Of a stretch of DNA of 64,000 bases, positions 37,115 to 45,987 are shown in pieces. Origin of the DNA: Ancylobacter sp. WKF20. GTDB taxonomy: Bacteria; Pseudomonadota; Alphaproteobacteria; Rhizobiales; Xanthobacteraceae. Under the pieces are notes generated by a model. It was not told where the DNA came from. It worked only from the letters and a program-made list of their open reading frames with translations, and made no database searches. The stretch's first letter is position 1, and every line of letters starts with the position of its first letter. Location of the stretch: assembly GCF_029760895.1 (NCBI RefSeq), contig NZ_CP121679.1, forward strand, positions 3,206,001-3,270,000, read 5' to 3'. The translations under genes and the position numbers were made by a program.

Positions 37115-37942
37115 ATGACCGAACGACCCGAGACGCCGACGGGCGACGAAGGCACACACGCGGCGCGCCCCGGGCGGCGCCGCCTGCTGATCGTGGCCGC
37201 GGCGCTCCTGCTCGGCGGCGCCGCCGTGCTGGCAGGCGTATACGGGATCGGGGGTGATCCGCGCAACGCCATTGCCACGAACGGCGCGGGAACGGTGACC
37301 AGTCAGGCCAGTGGGGTGAACGATCAGGCCAATCAGGTGGCCAGTCAGGCCAGTGTGTCCGGCAAGGACCCCGCCTGTCAGGCGGCGAGCGACACCGCCC
37401 GCCGCATCGCGGATCTCGCCAAGGGGGAGCTTGCCGCCTTCGCCCCGACGCTCACCCCCACCCGCATCCCCGACCTCGCCTTTCTCGGTCCCGACGGCAC
37501 GCCGCTGACGCTCGCCAAGGTCGGCGGCGACGGGCTGAAGCTCGTCAACATCTGGGCGACCTGGTGCGTGCCCTGCCGCAAGGAGATGCCGGCGCTCGAC
37601 GAGCTTCAGGCCAAGCTCGGCACCGGGGACGGCACCGGGACGAGCCCGCAGGCCCCCGCCTTCAACGTCGTCGCCCTCAACATCGACACGCGCGACCCCG
37701 ACAAGCCCAAGCGCTTCCTGGAGGAGACCGGCATCAAGGAGCTGGCGCTCTACACCGACCCCAAGGCCAAGGCGTTCCAGGATCTGCGCACGGTGGGGCG
37801 CGGCTTCGGCCTGCCGACCACCATGCTCATCGACGCGCAGGGTTGCGAGATCGGCCACATCGCCGGCCCGGCGGAATGGGCGAGCCCGGATGCGCTCGCG
37901 CTCATTCGCGCCGCGCTGGGCACCGCCCCTTCCCAGCCCTGA
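37115..37942 (+). CDS. tlpA: TlpA-like membrane-anchored thiol-disulfide reductase
   Basis: 275 residues. A basic N-terminus and one helix (about 22-45) anchor it with the thioredoxin domain outside. WCVPC at 150-154 gives the redox cysteines, and [20 protein letters not shown] holds the cis-Pro. TlpA reduces periplasmic partners in cytochrome oxidase assembly (CuA site of CoxB, ScoI). The linker (about 60-83) has a 7-residue repeat TSQASGV / NDQANQV / ASQASVS encoded by three 21-bp units. GAGGAC lies five bases before ATG 37115. The tlpA-argH divergent pairing is usual in the order. Confidence 0.93.
   Translation: MTERPETPTGDEGTHAARPGRRRLLIVAAALLLGGAAVLAGVYGIGGDPRNAIATNGAGTVTSQASGVNDQANQVASQASVSGKDPACQAASDTARRIADLAKGELAAFAPTLTPTRIPDLAFLGPDGTPLTLAKVGGDGLKLVNIWATWCVPCRKEMPALDELQAKLGTGDGTGTSPQAPAFNVVALNIDTRDPDKPKRFLEETGIKELALYTDPKAKAFQDLRTVGRGFGLPTTMLIDAQGCEIGHIAGPAEWASPDALALIRAALGTAPSQP
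37297..37358 (+). repeat. Three 21-bp units in the tlpA linker
   Basis: The octamer TCAGGCCA recurs at 37303, 37324 and 37345, exactly 21 bases apart, and the first and third units share CCAGTCAGGCCAGTG. The period equals seven codons, so the repeat stays in frame and lengthens the membrane-proximal linker. Confidence 0.8.
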
Positions 37943-38055
37943 GCCGGCCTATCCCCGTACCCGTCCCGTGAAATCGGGTGGCGCGGGGCGCGGCGATGGA
38001 GTAGAGCGCGCGTCTTGAGGGCGCCCGCCGCGCCCGCGTTGCAGGAGCCGGCCCC

Positions 38056-39042
38056 ATGTCGCACCCCGAGCCCGCCCCCGCCCAAGGGCTCGCGACCCCC
38101 GCTCCGGCATCCTCCACGCCCGCCCACACCGGCCCGCACCCGATGGCGGCCGGCGACTGGGGCGCGCTGGTGCTGCTCTCGCTGATCTGGGGCGGCTCGT
38201 TCTTCTTCGGCAAGGTCGCCATCGCCGAGATCCCGCCGCTCACCATGGTGTTCGCGCGCGTGACCATCGGCGCCGGCGCGCTCTATGTCATCGCCCGCCT
38301 CGCCGGGGTGCGGCTGCCGCTCAACCGCCGGCTGATGGCGGAATTCGCTTTGCTCGCGCTCATCGCCAACATCATCCCCTTCGGGCTGATCGCCTGGTCG
38401 CAGCAGCATATCCCGAGCGGCCTGTCCTCGATCCTCAACGCCGCGACCCCGCTCTTCACCGTGCTGGTGGCGCAGGCCTTCACGCGGGACGAGAAATTCA
38501 CCGCCGGCAAGCTGGTGGGGGTGAGCCTCGGCTTTGCCGGCGTGGCGGTGATGATGGGCCCGGCGCTGCTCGGCCAGCTCGGCGGCCACAACCTCGCCGC
38601 CCAGCTCGCCGCCATCGGCGCGACCGTCTCCTATGGCTTCGCCAGCGTCTATGGCCGCCGCTTCCGCGCTTTGCCCCCGCTCGGCGTCGCCATGACCCAG
38701 CTCGCCTTCTCCAGCCTGATGCTGCTGCCGGTCATCGCCGTGCTGGACGCGCCCTGGCAGCTCCCGATGCCCTCGCTCAAGGTGGTCGGCGCGCTGGCCG
38801 GGCTCGGCGTGCTCTCCACCGGCATCGCCTACATCCTGTATTTCCGCATCCTCGCGCGGAACGGGGCGACCAACATCTCGCTGGTCACCTTCCTCGTGCC
38901 GGTCAGCGCGATCCTGCTCGGCGCGCTGGTGCTCGGCGAGGCGCTGGAACCCCGCGAATTCGCCGGCTTCGCCATCATCGCTTTGGGGCTGGCGGCGATT
39001 GACGGGCGCCCGTGGCGGTGGGCGCGGGGGATCGGGCGGTAG
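38056..39042 (+). CDS. EamA/DMT-family transporter (RhaT-like exporter)
   Basis: 328 residues. A Pro/Ala-rich cytosolic tail of about 30 residues precedes ten membrane helices in two EamA repeats (about 38-165 and 180-320); SLIWGGSFFFGKVAIAEIPP and a second-repeat SFGLIAWSQQH / STGIAYILYFRILARNGATN are typical. It probably exports small metabolites or amino acids; the substrate is unknown. It is followed by the intergenic repeat array. Confidence 0.92.
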   Translation: MSHPEPAPAQGLATPAPASSTPAHTGPHPMAAGDWGALVLLSLIWGGSFFFGKVAIAEIPPLTMVFARVTIGAGALYVIARLAGVRLPLNRRLMAEFALLALIANIIPFGLIAWSQQHIPSGLSSILNAATPLFTVLVAQAFTRDEKFTAGKLVGVSLGFAGVAVMMGPALLGQLGGHNLAAQLAAIGATVSYGFASVYGRRFRALPPLGVAMTQLAFSSLMLLPVIAVLDAPWQLPMPSLKVVGALAGLGVLSTGIAYILYFRILARNGATNISLVTFLVPVSAILLGALVLGEALEPREFAGFAIIALGLAAIDGRPWRWARGIGR

Positions 39043-39064
39043 GGCGGCGGCGGCTCCCAGAAGC

Positions 39065-39101
39065 CGTCATCCCGGACGGCCAAGCGCCGATCCGGGATCG
39101 G
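39065..39101. repeat. Intergenic repeat family A, half copy
   Basis: One half of the family A element, with ATCCGGGATCGG at its inner end; the other half is missing. It is the first unit of the 39.07-39.54 kb array. Confidence 0.75.
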
Positions 39102-39140
39102 TCGCCCTGGCCCCGAGTGAGACAGTGCCACCCAAACGAC

Positions 39141-39230
39141 GTCATGCCCGGGCTTGGCCCGGGCATCCATGACTTCTTAGGGCACATCCGTCGGCAAGAC
39201 GTGGATGGCCGGGTCAAGCCCGGCCATGAC
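39141..39230. repeat. Intergenic repeat family B, copy 1
   Basis: A 90-bp element bounded by GTCATG...CATGAC. The left half carries the hairpin CCCGGGC-TTGG-CCCGGGC-like stem, and the right half GATGGCCGGGTCAAGCCCGGCCAT. It is distinct in sequence from family A but has the same two-hairpin architecture. Confidence 0.85.
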
Positions 39231-39280
39231 CGCGTGAGGGGTGGAAACGCGTTCCGTCATCCGGCGCCGTCAGCCACCGC

Positions 39281-39377
39281 CGTCATCCCGGACGGCCGAA
39301 GGTCGATCCGGGATCGCGAGCCTTACTTGAATGGGGAACCGATCCCGGCTCTCCGCCACGCTGCGGCCGGGATGACG
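39281..39377. repeat. Intergenic repeat family A, copy 2 (reverse orientation)
   Basis: A complete family A element, 97 bp, inverted relative to the copies at 1577 and 50085. The outer ends again read CGTCATCCCGG and CCGGGATGACG. Confidence 0.88.
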
Positions 39378-39420
39378 GGCGGGACGGGAGTGGTTGACCG
39401 GCCTCGCCCTCTCTCACCAC

Positions 39421-39539
39421 GTCATGCCCGGGCTTGACCCGGGCATCGATGACTTGCGGGGCGACAGAGCGCTGCCGGAAGCTGTGCAACGTCCATCCAG
39501 CGGGAAGTCGTGGATGGCCGGGCCAAGCCCGGCCATGAC
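39421..39539. repeat. Intergenic repeat family B, copy 2
   Basis: A 119-bp copy of family B. Its two halves closely match copy 1, while the spacer between the halves is longer. With the preceding copies it gives the order A(half)-B-A-B in a gene-free stretch of 582 bp (39043-39624). Confidence 0.86.
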
Positions 39540-39624
39540 GGTGCAAGAGGTGGCGGGGTTGCAATCATCTCAGGCCCCGAACGGCACCCGATGCCCCCCC
39601 TCAGCGTGCCGGCGTGCCCCGCTT

Positions 39625-40506
39625 CTAACGGGTCGGCACCGGCTTTTCGCCGCGGTAGTCGTAGAAGCCGCGCTGGGTCTTGCGGCCCAGCCAGCCGGCT
39701 TCGACGTACTTCACCAGCAGCGGGCAGGGGCGGTACTTGGAATCGGCCAGACCCTCATGCAGCACCTGCATGATGGACAGGCACGTATCCAGCCCGATGA
39801 AATCGGCGAGCTGGAGCGGGCCCATCGGGTGGTTGGCGCCGAGGCGCATGGCGGTGTCGATGGCGTCGACCGAGCCCACGCCCTCATAGAGCGTGTAGAT
39901 CGCCTCGTTGATCATCGGCAGCAGGATGCGGTTGACCATGAAGGCGGGGAAATCCTCCGCCACCGCATAGGTCTTGCCGAGCCGGGTGACGAAGCCCTTG
40001 GAGAGCTCGAAGGTCTCGTCCTCGGTGGCGATGCCGCGCACCAGCTCGACCAGCTGCATCAGCGGCACCGGATTCATGAAGTGAATGCCGATGAAGCGCT
40101 CCGGCCGGTCGGTCGAGGCGGCGAGCCGGGTGATGGAGATGGACGAGGTGTTGGTGGCGAGGATCGCCTCGGGCTTCAGGAACGGGCAGACCGAGGAGAA
40201 GATCTTGCGCTTGATCTCCTCCTTCTCCACCGCCGCCTCGATCAGCAGGTCGACATCGCCGAGATCGGACGCCTGGTCGGTGCCGTGGATGCGGCCGAGC
40301 GCGGCCTGCTTGGTCTCGTCGGAATACAGGCCCTTGGAGACCTGCCGGGCCATGTTGCCATTGATGGTGGCGAGGCCCGACTTGACGCGGTCCTTTTCGA
40401 GGTCGTTCAGCACGACGTCATAGCCGGCCAGCGCGCAGACATGCGCAATGCCGTTGCCCATCTGCCCCGCGCCGATGATGCCGACGGTCTTGATCTCGAA
40501 AGCCAT
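39625..40506 (-). CDS. hbdA: 3-hydroxybutyryl-CoA dehydrogenase
   Basis: 293 residues. The NAD-binding Rossmann motif VGIIGAGQMGNGIAHVCAL, the catalytic His in GIHFMNPVPLMQLVELVRG and the C-terminal helical domain (HPMGPLQLADFIGLDT) define the short monofunctional enzyme of acyl-CoA and PHB metabolism. It lies 46 bases after etfA and is probably in the etfB-etfA-hbd operon, so a dehydrogenase and the flavoprotein that takes electrons from acyl-CoA dehydrogenases are produced together. Confidence 0.95.
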   Translation of the reverse strand: MAFEIKTVGIIGAGQMGNGIAHVCALAGYDVVLNDLEKDRVKSGLATINGNMARQVSKGLYSDETKQAALGRIHGTDQASDLGDVDLLIEAAVEKEEIKRKIFSSVCPFLKPEAILATNTSSISITRLAASTDRPERFIGIHFMNPVPLMQLVELVRGIATEDETFELSKGFVTRLGKTYAVAEDFPAFMVNRILLPMINEAIYTLYEGVGSVDAIDTAMRLGANHPMGPLQLADFIGLDTCLSIMQVLHEGLADSKYRPCPLLVKYVEAGWLGRKTQRGFYDYRGEKPVPTR

Positions 40507-40552
40507 GGTTCGTCCTGTCCGCCCTGCCCTTTGGATCCAGTATAGAGACCCG

Positions 40553-41500
40553 TCAGGCTTTTGCCTTAGCTATTTCGGCGGTGAGCTCCGGCACGATCTG
40601 GAACAGGTCGCCCACCAGCCCGTAATCCGCCACCTGGAAGATCGGCGCGTCCTCGTCCTTGTTGACGGCGACGATGACCTTGCTGTCCTTCATGCCGGCG
40701 AGATGCTGGATGGCGCCGGAAATGCCGATGGCGACGTAAAGCTCGGGCGCCACCACCTTGCCGGTCTGGCCGACCTGCCAGTCATTGGGGGCATAGCCCG
40801 CATCGACCGCCGCGCGCGAGGCGCCGACCGCCGCACTGAGGCTGTCCGCCAGCGGCTCGATCAGCGCGTGGAAGTTCTCCGCCGAGCCGACGGCACGCCC
40901 GCCGGAGACGATGGCCCGCGCCGCGGTGAGTTCGGGACGGGCGCTGTGGGCGACTTCCTCAGCCAGGAACCGGGTCTGCGCGGGCGCCTCGGTCGGGCCG
41001 ACGGCGCGGATCGGCGCGGCACCGCCCTCGCCCGCCGGGGCGAAGGACGCGGTGCGGATGGTCAGCACGCGGGTCCCGTCGGTCGCGCGCACGCGCTGGA
41101 TGGCGTTGCCGGCATAGATCGGCCGGTCGAACGTGTCGGGGCTGACCACCGCGATCACGTCGGAGACCTGCATCACGTCGATCAGCGCGGCAAAGCGCGG
41201 CAGCACGCTCTTGCCGAAGGCGGTCGAGGGGGCGACGACGGCGCTGTAATCGCCCGCCAGCGCCACCAGGAGCGCGCTCACCGGCTCGGCGAGGCGGTGG
41301 GCGTAGACGGGCGCGTCGGCGACCAGCACCTCGGCCACGCCATCGAGCTTGGCCGCAGCCTCGGCGGCGGGGGCGCAACCGCTGCCGACCACCAGCACAT
41401 GCACCGGCGCGCCGAGCGCCAGCGCGGCGGTCAGGGCGCGGGCGGTGACGGGGTTGAGGCTCGAATCGTCATGTTCGGCGAGAAGAAGCGTCGCGGCCAT
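40553..41500 (-). CDS. etfA: Electron-transfer flavoprotein alpha subunit
   Basis: 315 residues from [17 protein letters not shown]. The C-terminal FAD-binding signature [20 protein letters not shown] with [15 protein letters not shown] is diagnostic. It forms the FAD site of the ETF dimer, which passes electrons from acyl-CoA dehydrogenases to ETF-ubiquinone oxidoreductase. It follows etfB by two bases; the longer upstream frame overlaps etfB and is not real. Confidence 0.97.
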   Translation of the reverse strand: MAATLLLAEHDDSSLNPVTARALTAALALGAPVHVLVVGSGCAPAAEAAAKLDGVAEVLVADAPVYAHRLAEPVSALLVALAGDYSAVVAPSTAFGKSVLPRFAALIDVMQVSDVIAVVSPDTFDRPIYAGNAIQRVRATDGTRVLTIRTASFAPAGEGGAAPIRAVGPTEAPAQTRFLAEEVAHSARPELTAARAIVSGGRAVGSAENFHALIEPLADSLSAAVGASRAAVDAGYAPNDWQVGQTGKVVAPELYVAIGISGAIQHLAGMKDSKVIVAVNKDEDAPIFQVADYGLVGDLFQIVPELTAEIAKAKA

Positions 41501-41502
41501 GG

Positions 41503-42252
41503 TCAGAGCACTCCCGCCGTCTTGAGATGGCCGACCAGCTCGGCGGCCGAGGAAACCTTGATGCCGGCGCTGCGCCCGCTCGGCTCGGTGGTCGAGATCA
41601 CCTGCAGGCGCGGGGCGAGGTCGACGCCGAGATCGGCCGGGGCCTTCTCCTCGATCGGCTTCTTCTTCGCCTTCATGATGTTGGGCAGCGAGGCATAGCG
41701 CGGCTCGTTGAGGCGCAGATCGGTGGTCAGCACCGCCGGCAGATCGAGGCTCAGCGTCTGCAGGCCGCCATCGATCTCGCGGGTCACATCCACCGTGCCC
41801 TCGCCGATCACGACCTTGGAGGCGAAGGTCGCCTGCGGCCAGCCGAGCAGCGCGGCGAGCATCTGGCCGGTCTGGTTGCAATCGTCGTCGATCGCCTGCT
41901 TGCCGAGGATGACGAGGCCGGGGGCTTCCTGCGCGACGATGGCCTTGAGCAGCTTGGCCACCGCCAGCGGCTCGACGCCGACCTCCTCCGTCTTCACCCA
42001 GATGCCGCGATCCGCGCCCATGGCGAGCGCGGTGCGGATGGTCTCGTCGGTCTTCACCGGGCCGATGGAGACGGCGATCACCTCGGTCGCCTTGCCGGCT
42101 TCCTTGAGCCGCAGCGCCTCCTCGACGGCGATCTCGTCGAAGGGGTTCATCGACATCTTGATGTTGGCGAGCTCGACCCCTGAGCCGTCCGCCTTGACGC
42201 GGATCTTGACGTTGTAGTCGACCACCCGCTTCACGGGCACAAGGATCTTCAT
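41503..42252 (-). CDS. etfB: Electron-transfer flavoprotein beta subunit
   Basis: 249 residues. [20 protein letters not shown] at the start, the AMP-binding [20 protein letters not shown] and the dehydrogenase-docking [25 protein letters not shown] recognition loop are present. It is the first gene of etfB-etfA-hbd. Its Shine-Dalgarno sequence is inside a 19-base palindrome directly upstream (42259-42277). Confidence 0.97.
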   Translation of the reverse strand: MKILVPVKRVVDYNVKIRVKADGSGVELANIKMSMNPFDEIAVEEALRLKEAGKATEVIAVSIGPVKTDETIRTALAMGADRGIWVKTEEVGVEPLAVAKLLKAIVAQEAPGLVILGKQAIDDDCNQTGQMLAALLGWPQATFASKVVIGEGTVDVTREIDGGLQTLSLDLPAVLTTDLRLNEPRYASLPNIMKAKKKPIEEKAPADLGVDLAPRLQVISTTEPSGRSAGIKVSSAAELVGHLKTAGVL

Positions 42253-42258
42253 CTCACA

Positions 42259-42277
42259 TCTCCCGCCCGGCGGGAGA
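42259..42277. promoter_or_regulatory. 9-1-9 palindrome overlapping the etfB ribosome-binding site
   Basis: TCTCCCGCC and GGCGGGAGA flank a single base. On the mRNA the second arm contains the GGGAGA that would pair with 16S rRNA, six bases before the ATG region. With a realistic 3-5-base loop a 7-8-bp GC-rich hairpin would hide the ribosome-binding site. It could equally be a protein operator. Confidence 0.55.
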
Positions 42278-42424
42278 GGCCCGCCCCGGCAGCCGCAATG
42301 GGGGGAAGGCGACGCAGCGGAACCGGGAGGGGAGGAAAAGGCCGACCCGGCGCGGCATCAGCCCGCGGAAAGCCGGGCGAAACTATGGACCCGCCAAGGG
42401 TGTGTCAACGTGGCGAAAGGGCGT

Positions 42425-42435
42425 TTGTGATCACA
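42425..42435. promoter_or_regulatory. TTGTGATCACA element upstream of etfB
   Basis: The eleven bases match the core of the perfect palindrome upstream of the GabD-like gene (26351-26364). It overlaps the stop codon of the rhomboid gene, 173 bases upstream of etfB. The match may be chance. Confidence 0.3.
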
Positions 42436-43150
42436 CCGGGGGATGCCCGTCCGGTGTCCCGTCCCGCGTCAGCACCCAGAGCGGGACACCTTTGCGGCGC
42501 ATGACGACGATGAGCGCCGCCCCGGCGATCAGCCCGCCCATATGCGCCCACCAGGCGGTCTCCTCGTCGCCCGCCGCGATGAGGTTCCAGAGCTGGAAGG
42601 CGATCCACGCCCCGAGCGGCCAGATGGCGGGAATGCGCAGCGGGATGCGCAGGAACACCAGCACCCAGATGCGCACATTGGGGTGCAGCATGAGATAGGC
42701 GCCGACCAGACCCGACACCCCCGCCGAGGCGCCGATCAGCGGCGCCGGCGATTCCGGCACGGCGAATGCGTGGGCGAGGCCCCCGGCGATGCCGCAGAGC
42801 AGGTAGAAAGCGAGGAAGCGGGCATGGCCGAGCGCATCCTCCACATTGTCGCCGAACACCCAGAGGAAGGCCATGTTGCCGATGAGGTGCAGCCAGCCGC
42901 CATGCAGGAACATGTAGGAGACCAGCGTCAGCTCCGAGGGCAGGCGGACATATTCGTCCGGCAGCACGGCGGCATGGGTGACGACGGCGGGAATGGCGCC
43001 GTAGCCGAAAGCCGAGGCGATGTCGATCTCCGGCCGGTAGCCATGCTGCACCAGCAGGAACACGACGACATTCGCCGCGATCAGCGCCCAGGTGACATAG
43101 GCGTGGGTGATGCCTTCGAGCGGGTTGTCGTCATTGATCGGCAGCAGCAT
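42431..43150 (-). CDS. Rhomboid family intramembrane serine protease
   Basis: 239 residues from MLLPINDDNP. Six or seven membrane helices; the catalytic Ser142 in IGASAGVSG and His203 in WWAHMGGLIAG form the dyad, and the HGGWLHLIGNM loop (83-93) supplies the oxyanion-stabilising residues. It cleaves transmembrane substrates within the bilayer. The first frame ATG (43210) would add 20 residues that the family lacks. It is read toward etfB with 178 bases between. Confidence 0.93.
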   Translation of the reverse strand: MLLPINDDNPLEGITHAYVTWALIAANVVVFLLVQHGYRPEIDIASAFGYGAIPAVVTHAAVLPDEYVRLPSELTLVSYMFLHGGWLHLIGNMAFLWVFGDNVEDALGHARFLAFYLLCGIAGGLAHAFAVPESPAPLIGASAGVSGLVGAYLMLHPNVRIWVLVFLRIPLRIPAIWPLGAWIAFQLWNLIAAGDEETAWWAHMGGLIAGAALIVVMRRKGVPLWVLTRDGTPDGHPPV

Positions 43151-43240
43151 GGGCGTGGGACGGCAGCTCGGGCGATGATTCGCGGGACAACGCGGCGACG
43201 GGCGCCGCATGACAATGCCGCGTCGCGGGCAAAAACACCA

Positions 43241-43864
43241 TCAAACCGGTGCCTGCGCCCTGCCCGCCATGCGCTCCCACCAGCGGGCAAGGCCGGGATG
43301 GGCCGCGATAAGCGCCGCCCCTTCCGGCGCGCGGCGGAAATAGTCGATCATCGGTGCGAGATGAAGGTCGGCGAGGCTCAGCCGCGCGCCGGCGAGGAAG
43401 GGCCTCTCGCCCATCAGCGCCGTGATGGCGGACAGGCAGGTGCCGGCCTCGACCAGCGCCGCGGCAAGCCGGGCCTCGTCGCAGACCCTGCCGGAAGCGG
43501 GCTTCTCCACCCGCTCGACATAAACGCCCCAGACCAAGGGGCGATACGCATAGGCGTCGGCGATGCCGATGAGCTGGTTCATGCGCGCCCGCTCCCGCGC
43601 GCCGGCCGGCTGAAGCGAGGGGCCGGGGAAAGCGTCGTCGACATAGCGGGTGATCGCAGCGGTCTCGTAGAGCCAGAAACCCTCATGCTCCAGGGCCGGG
43701 ATACGGCCGAAAGGGTGGTGCCGCAGATAGCTGGCCGGCGGCCCGCCGGGGGCGAAGGGGTCGACCGGCACCAGCTCATGGGCCACGCCCTTCTCAGCGA
43801 GGGCCAGCCGCGCGATCCGCACATAGACGCTGTCGCTCGTGCCGTAGAGACGCGGCGCAGCCAT
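43241..43864 (-). CDS. Glutathione S-transferase family protein
   Basis: 207 residues. The N-terminal thioredoxin-like domain ends with the glutathione-binding HPFGRIPALEHEGFWLYETA (the cis-Pro and ET/S motif), and the C-terminal helical domain has the FLAGARLSLADLHLAPMI N-capping box. The substrate is unknown. The start at ATG 43864 has GAGGGG five bases upstream; a GTG at 43876 would overlap the adenosyltransferase stop as GTGA. Confidence 0.92.
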   Translation of the reverse strand: MAAPRLYGTSDSVYVRIARLALAEKGVAHELVPVDPFAPGGPPASYLRHHPFGRIPALEHEGFWLYETAAITRYVDDAFPGPSLQPAGARERARMNQLIGIADAYAYRPLVWGVYVERVEKPASGRVCDEARLAAALVEAGTCLSAITALMGERPFLAGARLSLADLHLAPMIDYFRRAPEGAALIAAHPGLARWWERMAGRAQAPV

Positions 43865-43872
43865 CACGCCCC

Positions 43873-44466
43873 TCACCCCTCGCGGCCGGCCGCCGGCACC
43901 CAGAGCACGTCGCCGCTCGCCCGGTGATTGGCGGCGCGGCTCATGACGAAGAGCAGGTCGGAGAGGCGGTTGAGATAGCGCACCGCCGGTTCCGAGACGA
44001 TCTCGCCCGGCGTCTGGGAGAGCTCGACCACGAGGCGTTCGGCGCGCCGGCAGACGGTGCGGGCGACATGCAGATGCGTCGCAGCGGGAGTGCCGGCGGG
44101 CAGCACGAAGGAACGCAGCGGTTTCAGCGGCGCGTTCAAAAGGTCGATGTCGCGCTCCAGCTTGTCGACCTGCGTGCCGACGATGCGCAGCGGCTCCCAG
44201 CCGCGATCCACCCCGTCATCGGGGGTGGCGAGATCGGCGCCGAGGTCGAACAGATCGTTCTGGACGCGCGCCAGCACCGCGTCGAAATCGCCAAAGGCGC
44301 TGTCCGGCCCGGTATGGAGGCGCACCACGCCGAGGGCAGCGTTGGTCTCGTCCACCGTGCCATAGGCGGTCACGCGCAGATCATATTTCGGCCGGCGCTC
44401 GCCGGTGCCGAGCGCGGTGGTGCCGTCGTCGCCGGTGCGGGTGTAGATGCGGTTCAGCACGACCAT
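43873..44466 (-). CDS. Cob(I)yrinic acid a,c-diamide adenosyltransferase, PduO type
   Basis: 197 residues. The ATP-binding N-terminus VLNRIYTRTGDDGTTALGTG and the signature CRRAERLVVELSQ with the final RLSDLLFVMSRAANH are complete. It adds the adenosyl group to cob(I)alamin for coenzyme B12. The next gene (GST) follows within a few bases; a HIG1-domain gene lies 72 bases upstream. This cluster (HIG1 - adenosyltransferase) often precedes etf genes in the order, as it does here. Confidence 0.95.
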   Translation of the reverse strand: MVVLNRIYTRTGDDGTTALGTGERRPKYDLRVTAYGTVDETNAALGVVRLHTGPDSAFGDFDAVLARVQNDLFDLGADLATPDDGVDRGWEPLRIVGTQVDKLERDIDLLNAPLKPLRSFVLPAGTPAATHLHVARTVCRRAERLVVELSQTPGEIVSEPAVRYLNRLSDLLFVMSRAANHRASGDVLWVPAAGREG

Positions 44467-44538
44467 GGGGGCGCCGGGCTCCTTGTGATGGGACGTCGGG
44501 GCGGCGCGCGACGGGCGGCGCCGGCGGGTGGAAAGGCG

Positions 44539-44742
44539 TCAGCTCTGGCTCATGAGAAAGATGGTGGCGAGCACAAAGCACAGCGCCACCGCCTGCAAGA
44601 GCACGCGCCATTGCATGAGCTTCTGCGAGCGCTGCGGCGAGCCGCCGCGCGCCAGATTGGCGAGGCCGAGGATCAGCACCACCGCCACCGCGCCGAGCGC
44701 GACCGGCAGGAGGAGGAATTTGGCGAAGAACAGCATGTCCAT
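44539..44742 (-). CDS. HIG1-domain twin transmembrane protein
   Basis: 67 residues, two membrane helices (about 5-27 and 45-64) linked by a basic loop RGGSPQRSQKLMQWRVLLQ, which is the HIG1/QRRQ-type signature. Eukaryotic relatives assist cytochrome oxidase assembly; the bacterial role is unproven. It lies between tspO and the adenosyltransferase. Confidence 0.9.
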   Translation of the reverse strand: MDMLFFAKFLLLPVALGAVAVVLILGLANLARGGSPQRSQKLMQWRVLLQAVALCFVLATIFLMSQS

Positions 44743-44797
44743 GGACTTTCCGGGGCGCTTGCGGGCTTCCAGCCCGCGTGGCGGGAGGCGCGGCGGC

Positions 44798-45274
44798 TCA
44801 GTTGAGCGCCACGATGGCTGCGTTCAGGCTGGTCGCATAGGAGACCCAGAGAATATAGGGCACCAGCAGCCCGGCCGCGATGCGGTCGATTTTCGCCGCC
44901 GCCCAGATCGTCGCGGCGATGGCGAGCCAGAGCGCGATGACGACGGCGAGTGCCGCGCCGGGCGCTTCCATGCCGAAGAACACCGGCGACCAGGCGGCGT
45001 TGAGGGCGAGTTGCAGGCACCACAGCAGGATGGCGCGGCGCCGCGCGGGCGAGGGTGCGTGAAGCTGCCAGAGCCGCCACAGCGCCACGGCCATCAGCAC
45101 GTAGAGCGTCGTCCAGGCGATGGGGAAGGCCCAGTTCGGCGGGTTCCAGGCCGGCTTCACCAGGCCCGCATACCAGGTCGGGATCTGCGGCGTGGTGACG
45201 AGCGAGCCGATGGCGCCGACCCCGAGGCAGAGCCCCACGGCGACGACAAGGCGGAAGAAGGAAAGGGTCTTCAT
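44798..45274 (-). CDS. tspO: TspO/MBR family tryptophan-rich sensory protein
   Basis: 158 residues from MKTLSFFRLVV, five membrane helices. Family marks are WYAGLVKPAWNPPNWAFPIAWTTLYVLM and LNAAWSPVFFG. TspO binds porphyrins and regulates tetrapyrrole-linked responses in Rhodobacter. An ATG nine bases upstream (45283) and a frame to 45325 are alternatives; GGGGA spacing favours 45274. Confidence 0.93.
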   Translation of the reverse strand: MKTLSFFRLVVAVGLCLGVGAIGSLVTTPQIPTWYAGLVKPAWNPPNWAFPIAWTTLYVLMAVALWRLWQLHAPSPARRRAILLWCLQLALNAAWSPVFFGMEAPGAALAVVIALWLAIAATIWAAAKIDRIAAGLLVPYILWVSYATSLNAAIVALN

Positions 45275-45380
45275 GCGGTCCATCCCCGTGCTGGCCGCCC
45301 CGCCGATTCGGGCGCGTCCTCGCACAGTAGCCGCTTCTTACGCGCGGCGCCCCGGATGGGATGACCGGACGATGAAAGAG

Positions 45381-45409
45381 CGCCGGCGCCACATGGGCGC
45401 CGGCGTTTT
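45381..45409 (-). terminator. Hairpin downstream of the host-attachment protein gene
   Basis: A perfect 10-bp stem CGCCGGCGCC/GGCGCCGGCG with a 5-base loop lies 16-45 bases beyond the stop. TTTT follows on the plus strand and CTCTTTC on the minus strand, so termination is plausible either way. Confidence 0.6.
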
Positions 45410-45425
45410 GGTGAAGGGACCGGCC

Positions 45426-45884
45426 TCAGGCCGCCAGATGCTTCTCGATCTCGTAGACCGGCAGCTTGACCATGTCGCGGTCGACCTCGCTGGTCAGGGC
45501 ATCGCTGAGCGCCCGCGAATAGAACGGCCGGATCATGCCGAGCGCGCGCGGGGCGGCGACGATGATGAGCGCGCTGACCTCGCCGGCCGCCACCGCCTTG
45601 TCGAGCCGCTGGGCGATCTGGCGCAGGAAGTCGCGCTCGCCCTCATCCTGCCAGTCGGTGGTCTCGACCGCCGAACGCGCGGTGCCAGCCGACTGATGCA
45701 CGCGGCCGGGCGAATCCGTGCCCTGCTCGCGGGTCGGCGGGTTGTCCTGCTCATGCACCTCGTGGGTGCGCAGATTGGGAAAGGCGGCGTCGCCCTTGTT
45801 GCACAGGATCAACGCCTTGCGGCCGTCGCACACGACGACCCAGGCGCCGGCCTCGATCCGCATCTTGTCATAGCTGGTGCTCAT
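45426..45884 (-). CDS. Host attachment family protein (baeRF-like release-factor fold, pfam10116)
   Basis: 152 residues. KMRIEAGAWVVVCDGRKALI at the start, the acidic/Pro-rich linker, DFLRQIAQRLDKAVAAGEVS and a final LIIVAAPRALGMIRPFYSRA block match the family annotated as required for attachment to host cells in Agrobacterium; it is related to archaeal release-factor/Pelota domains. The biochemical role is unknown. AAAAGGAGG seven bases upstream fixes ATG 45884. Confidence 0.88.
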   Translation of the reverse strand: MSTSYDKMRIEAGAWVVVCDGRKALILCNKGDAAFPNLRTHEVHEQDNPPTREQGTDSPGRVHQSAGTARSAVETTDWQDEGERDFLRQIAQRLDKAVAAGEVSALIIVAAPRALGMIRPFYSRALSDALTSEVDRDMVKLPVYEIEKHLAA

Positions 45885-45912
45885 GGCATGCCTCCTTTTG
45901 ACGCTGTCATTG

Positions 45913-45937
45913 GGCGCATGCCGGCCGGGCATGCGCC
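45913..45937 (-). terminator. 10-bp perfect hairpin between yihY-like and host-attachment genes
   Basis: GGCGCATGCC and GGCATGCGCC pair perfectly around GGCCG. It lies beyond the yihY-like stop and 29 bases upstream of the next start codon. No T-tract follows, so a leader hairpin or operator is as likely as a terminator. Confidence 0.4.
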
Positions 45938-45987
45938 TTGAGCAAGGTCAAGCGGGGCGGAAGCGATCGGTTCCCTGTCGGGAAGGC

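Noticed and set aside
45935..45974. EcfG-type promoter for the host-attachment gene (GGAAC on the minus strand at 45974-45970)
   Set aside because: Sixteen bases downstream the -10 reads GCTT rather than CGTT, so the match is too weak.
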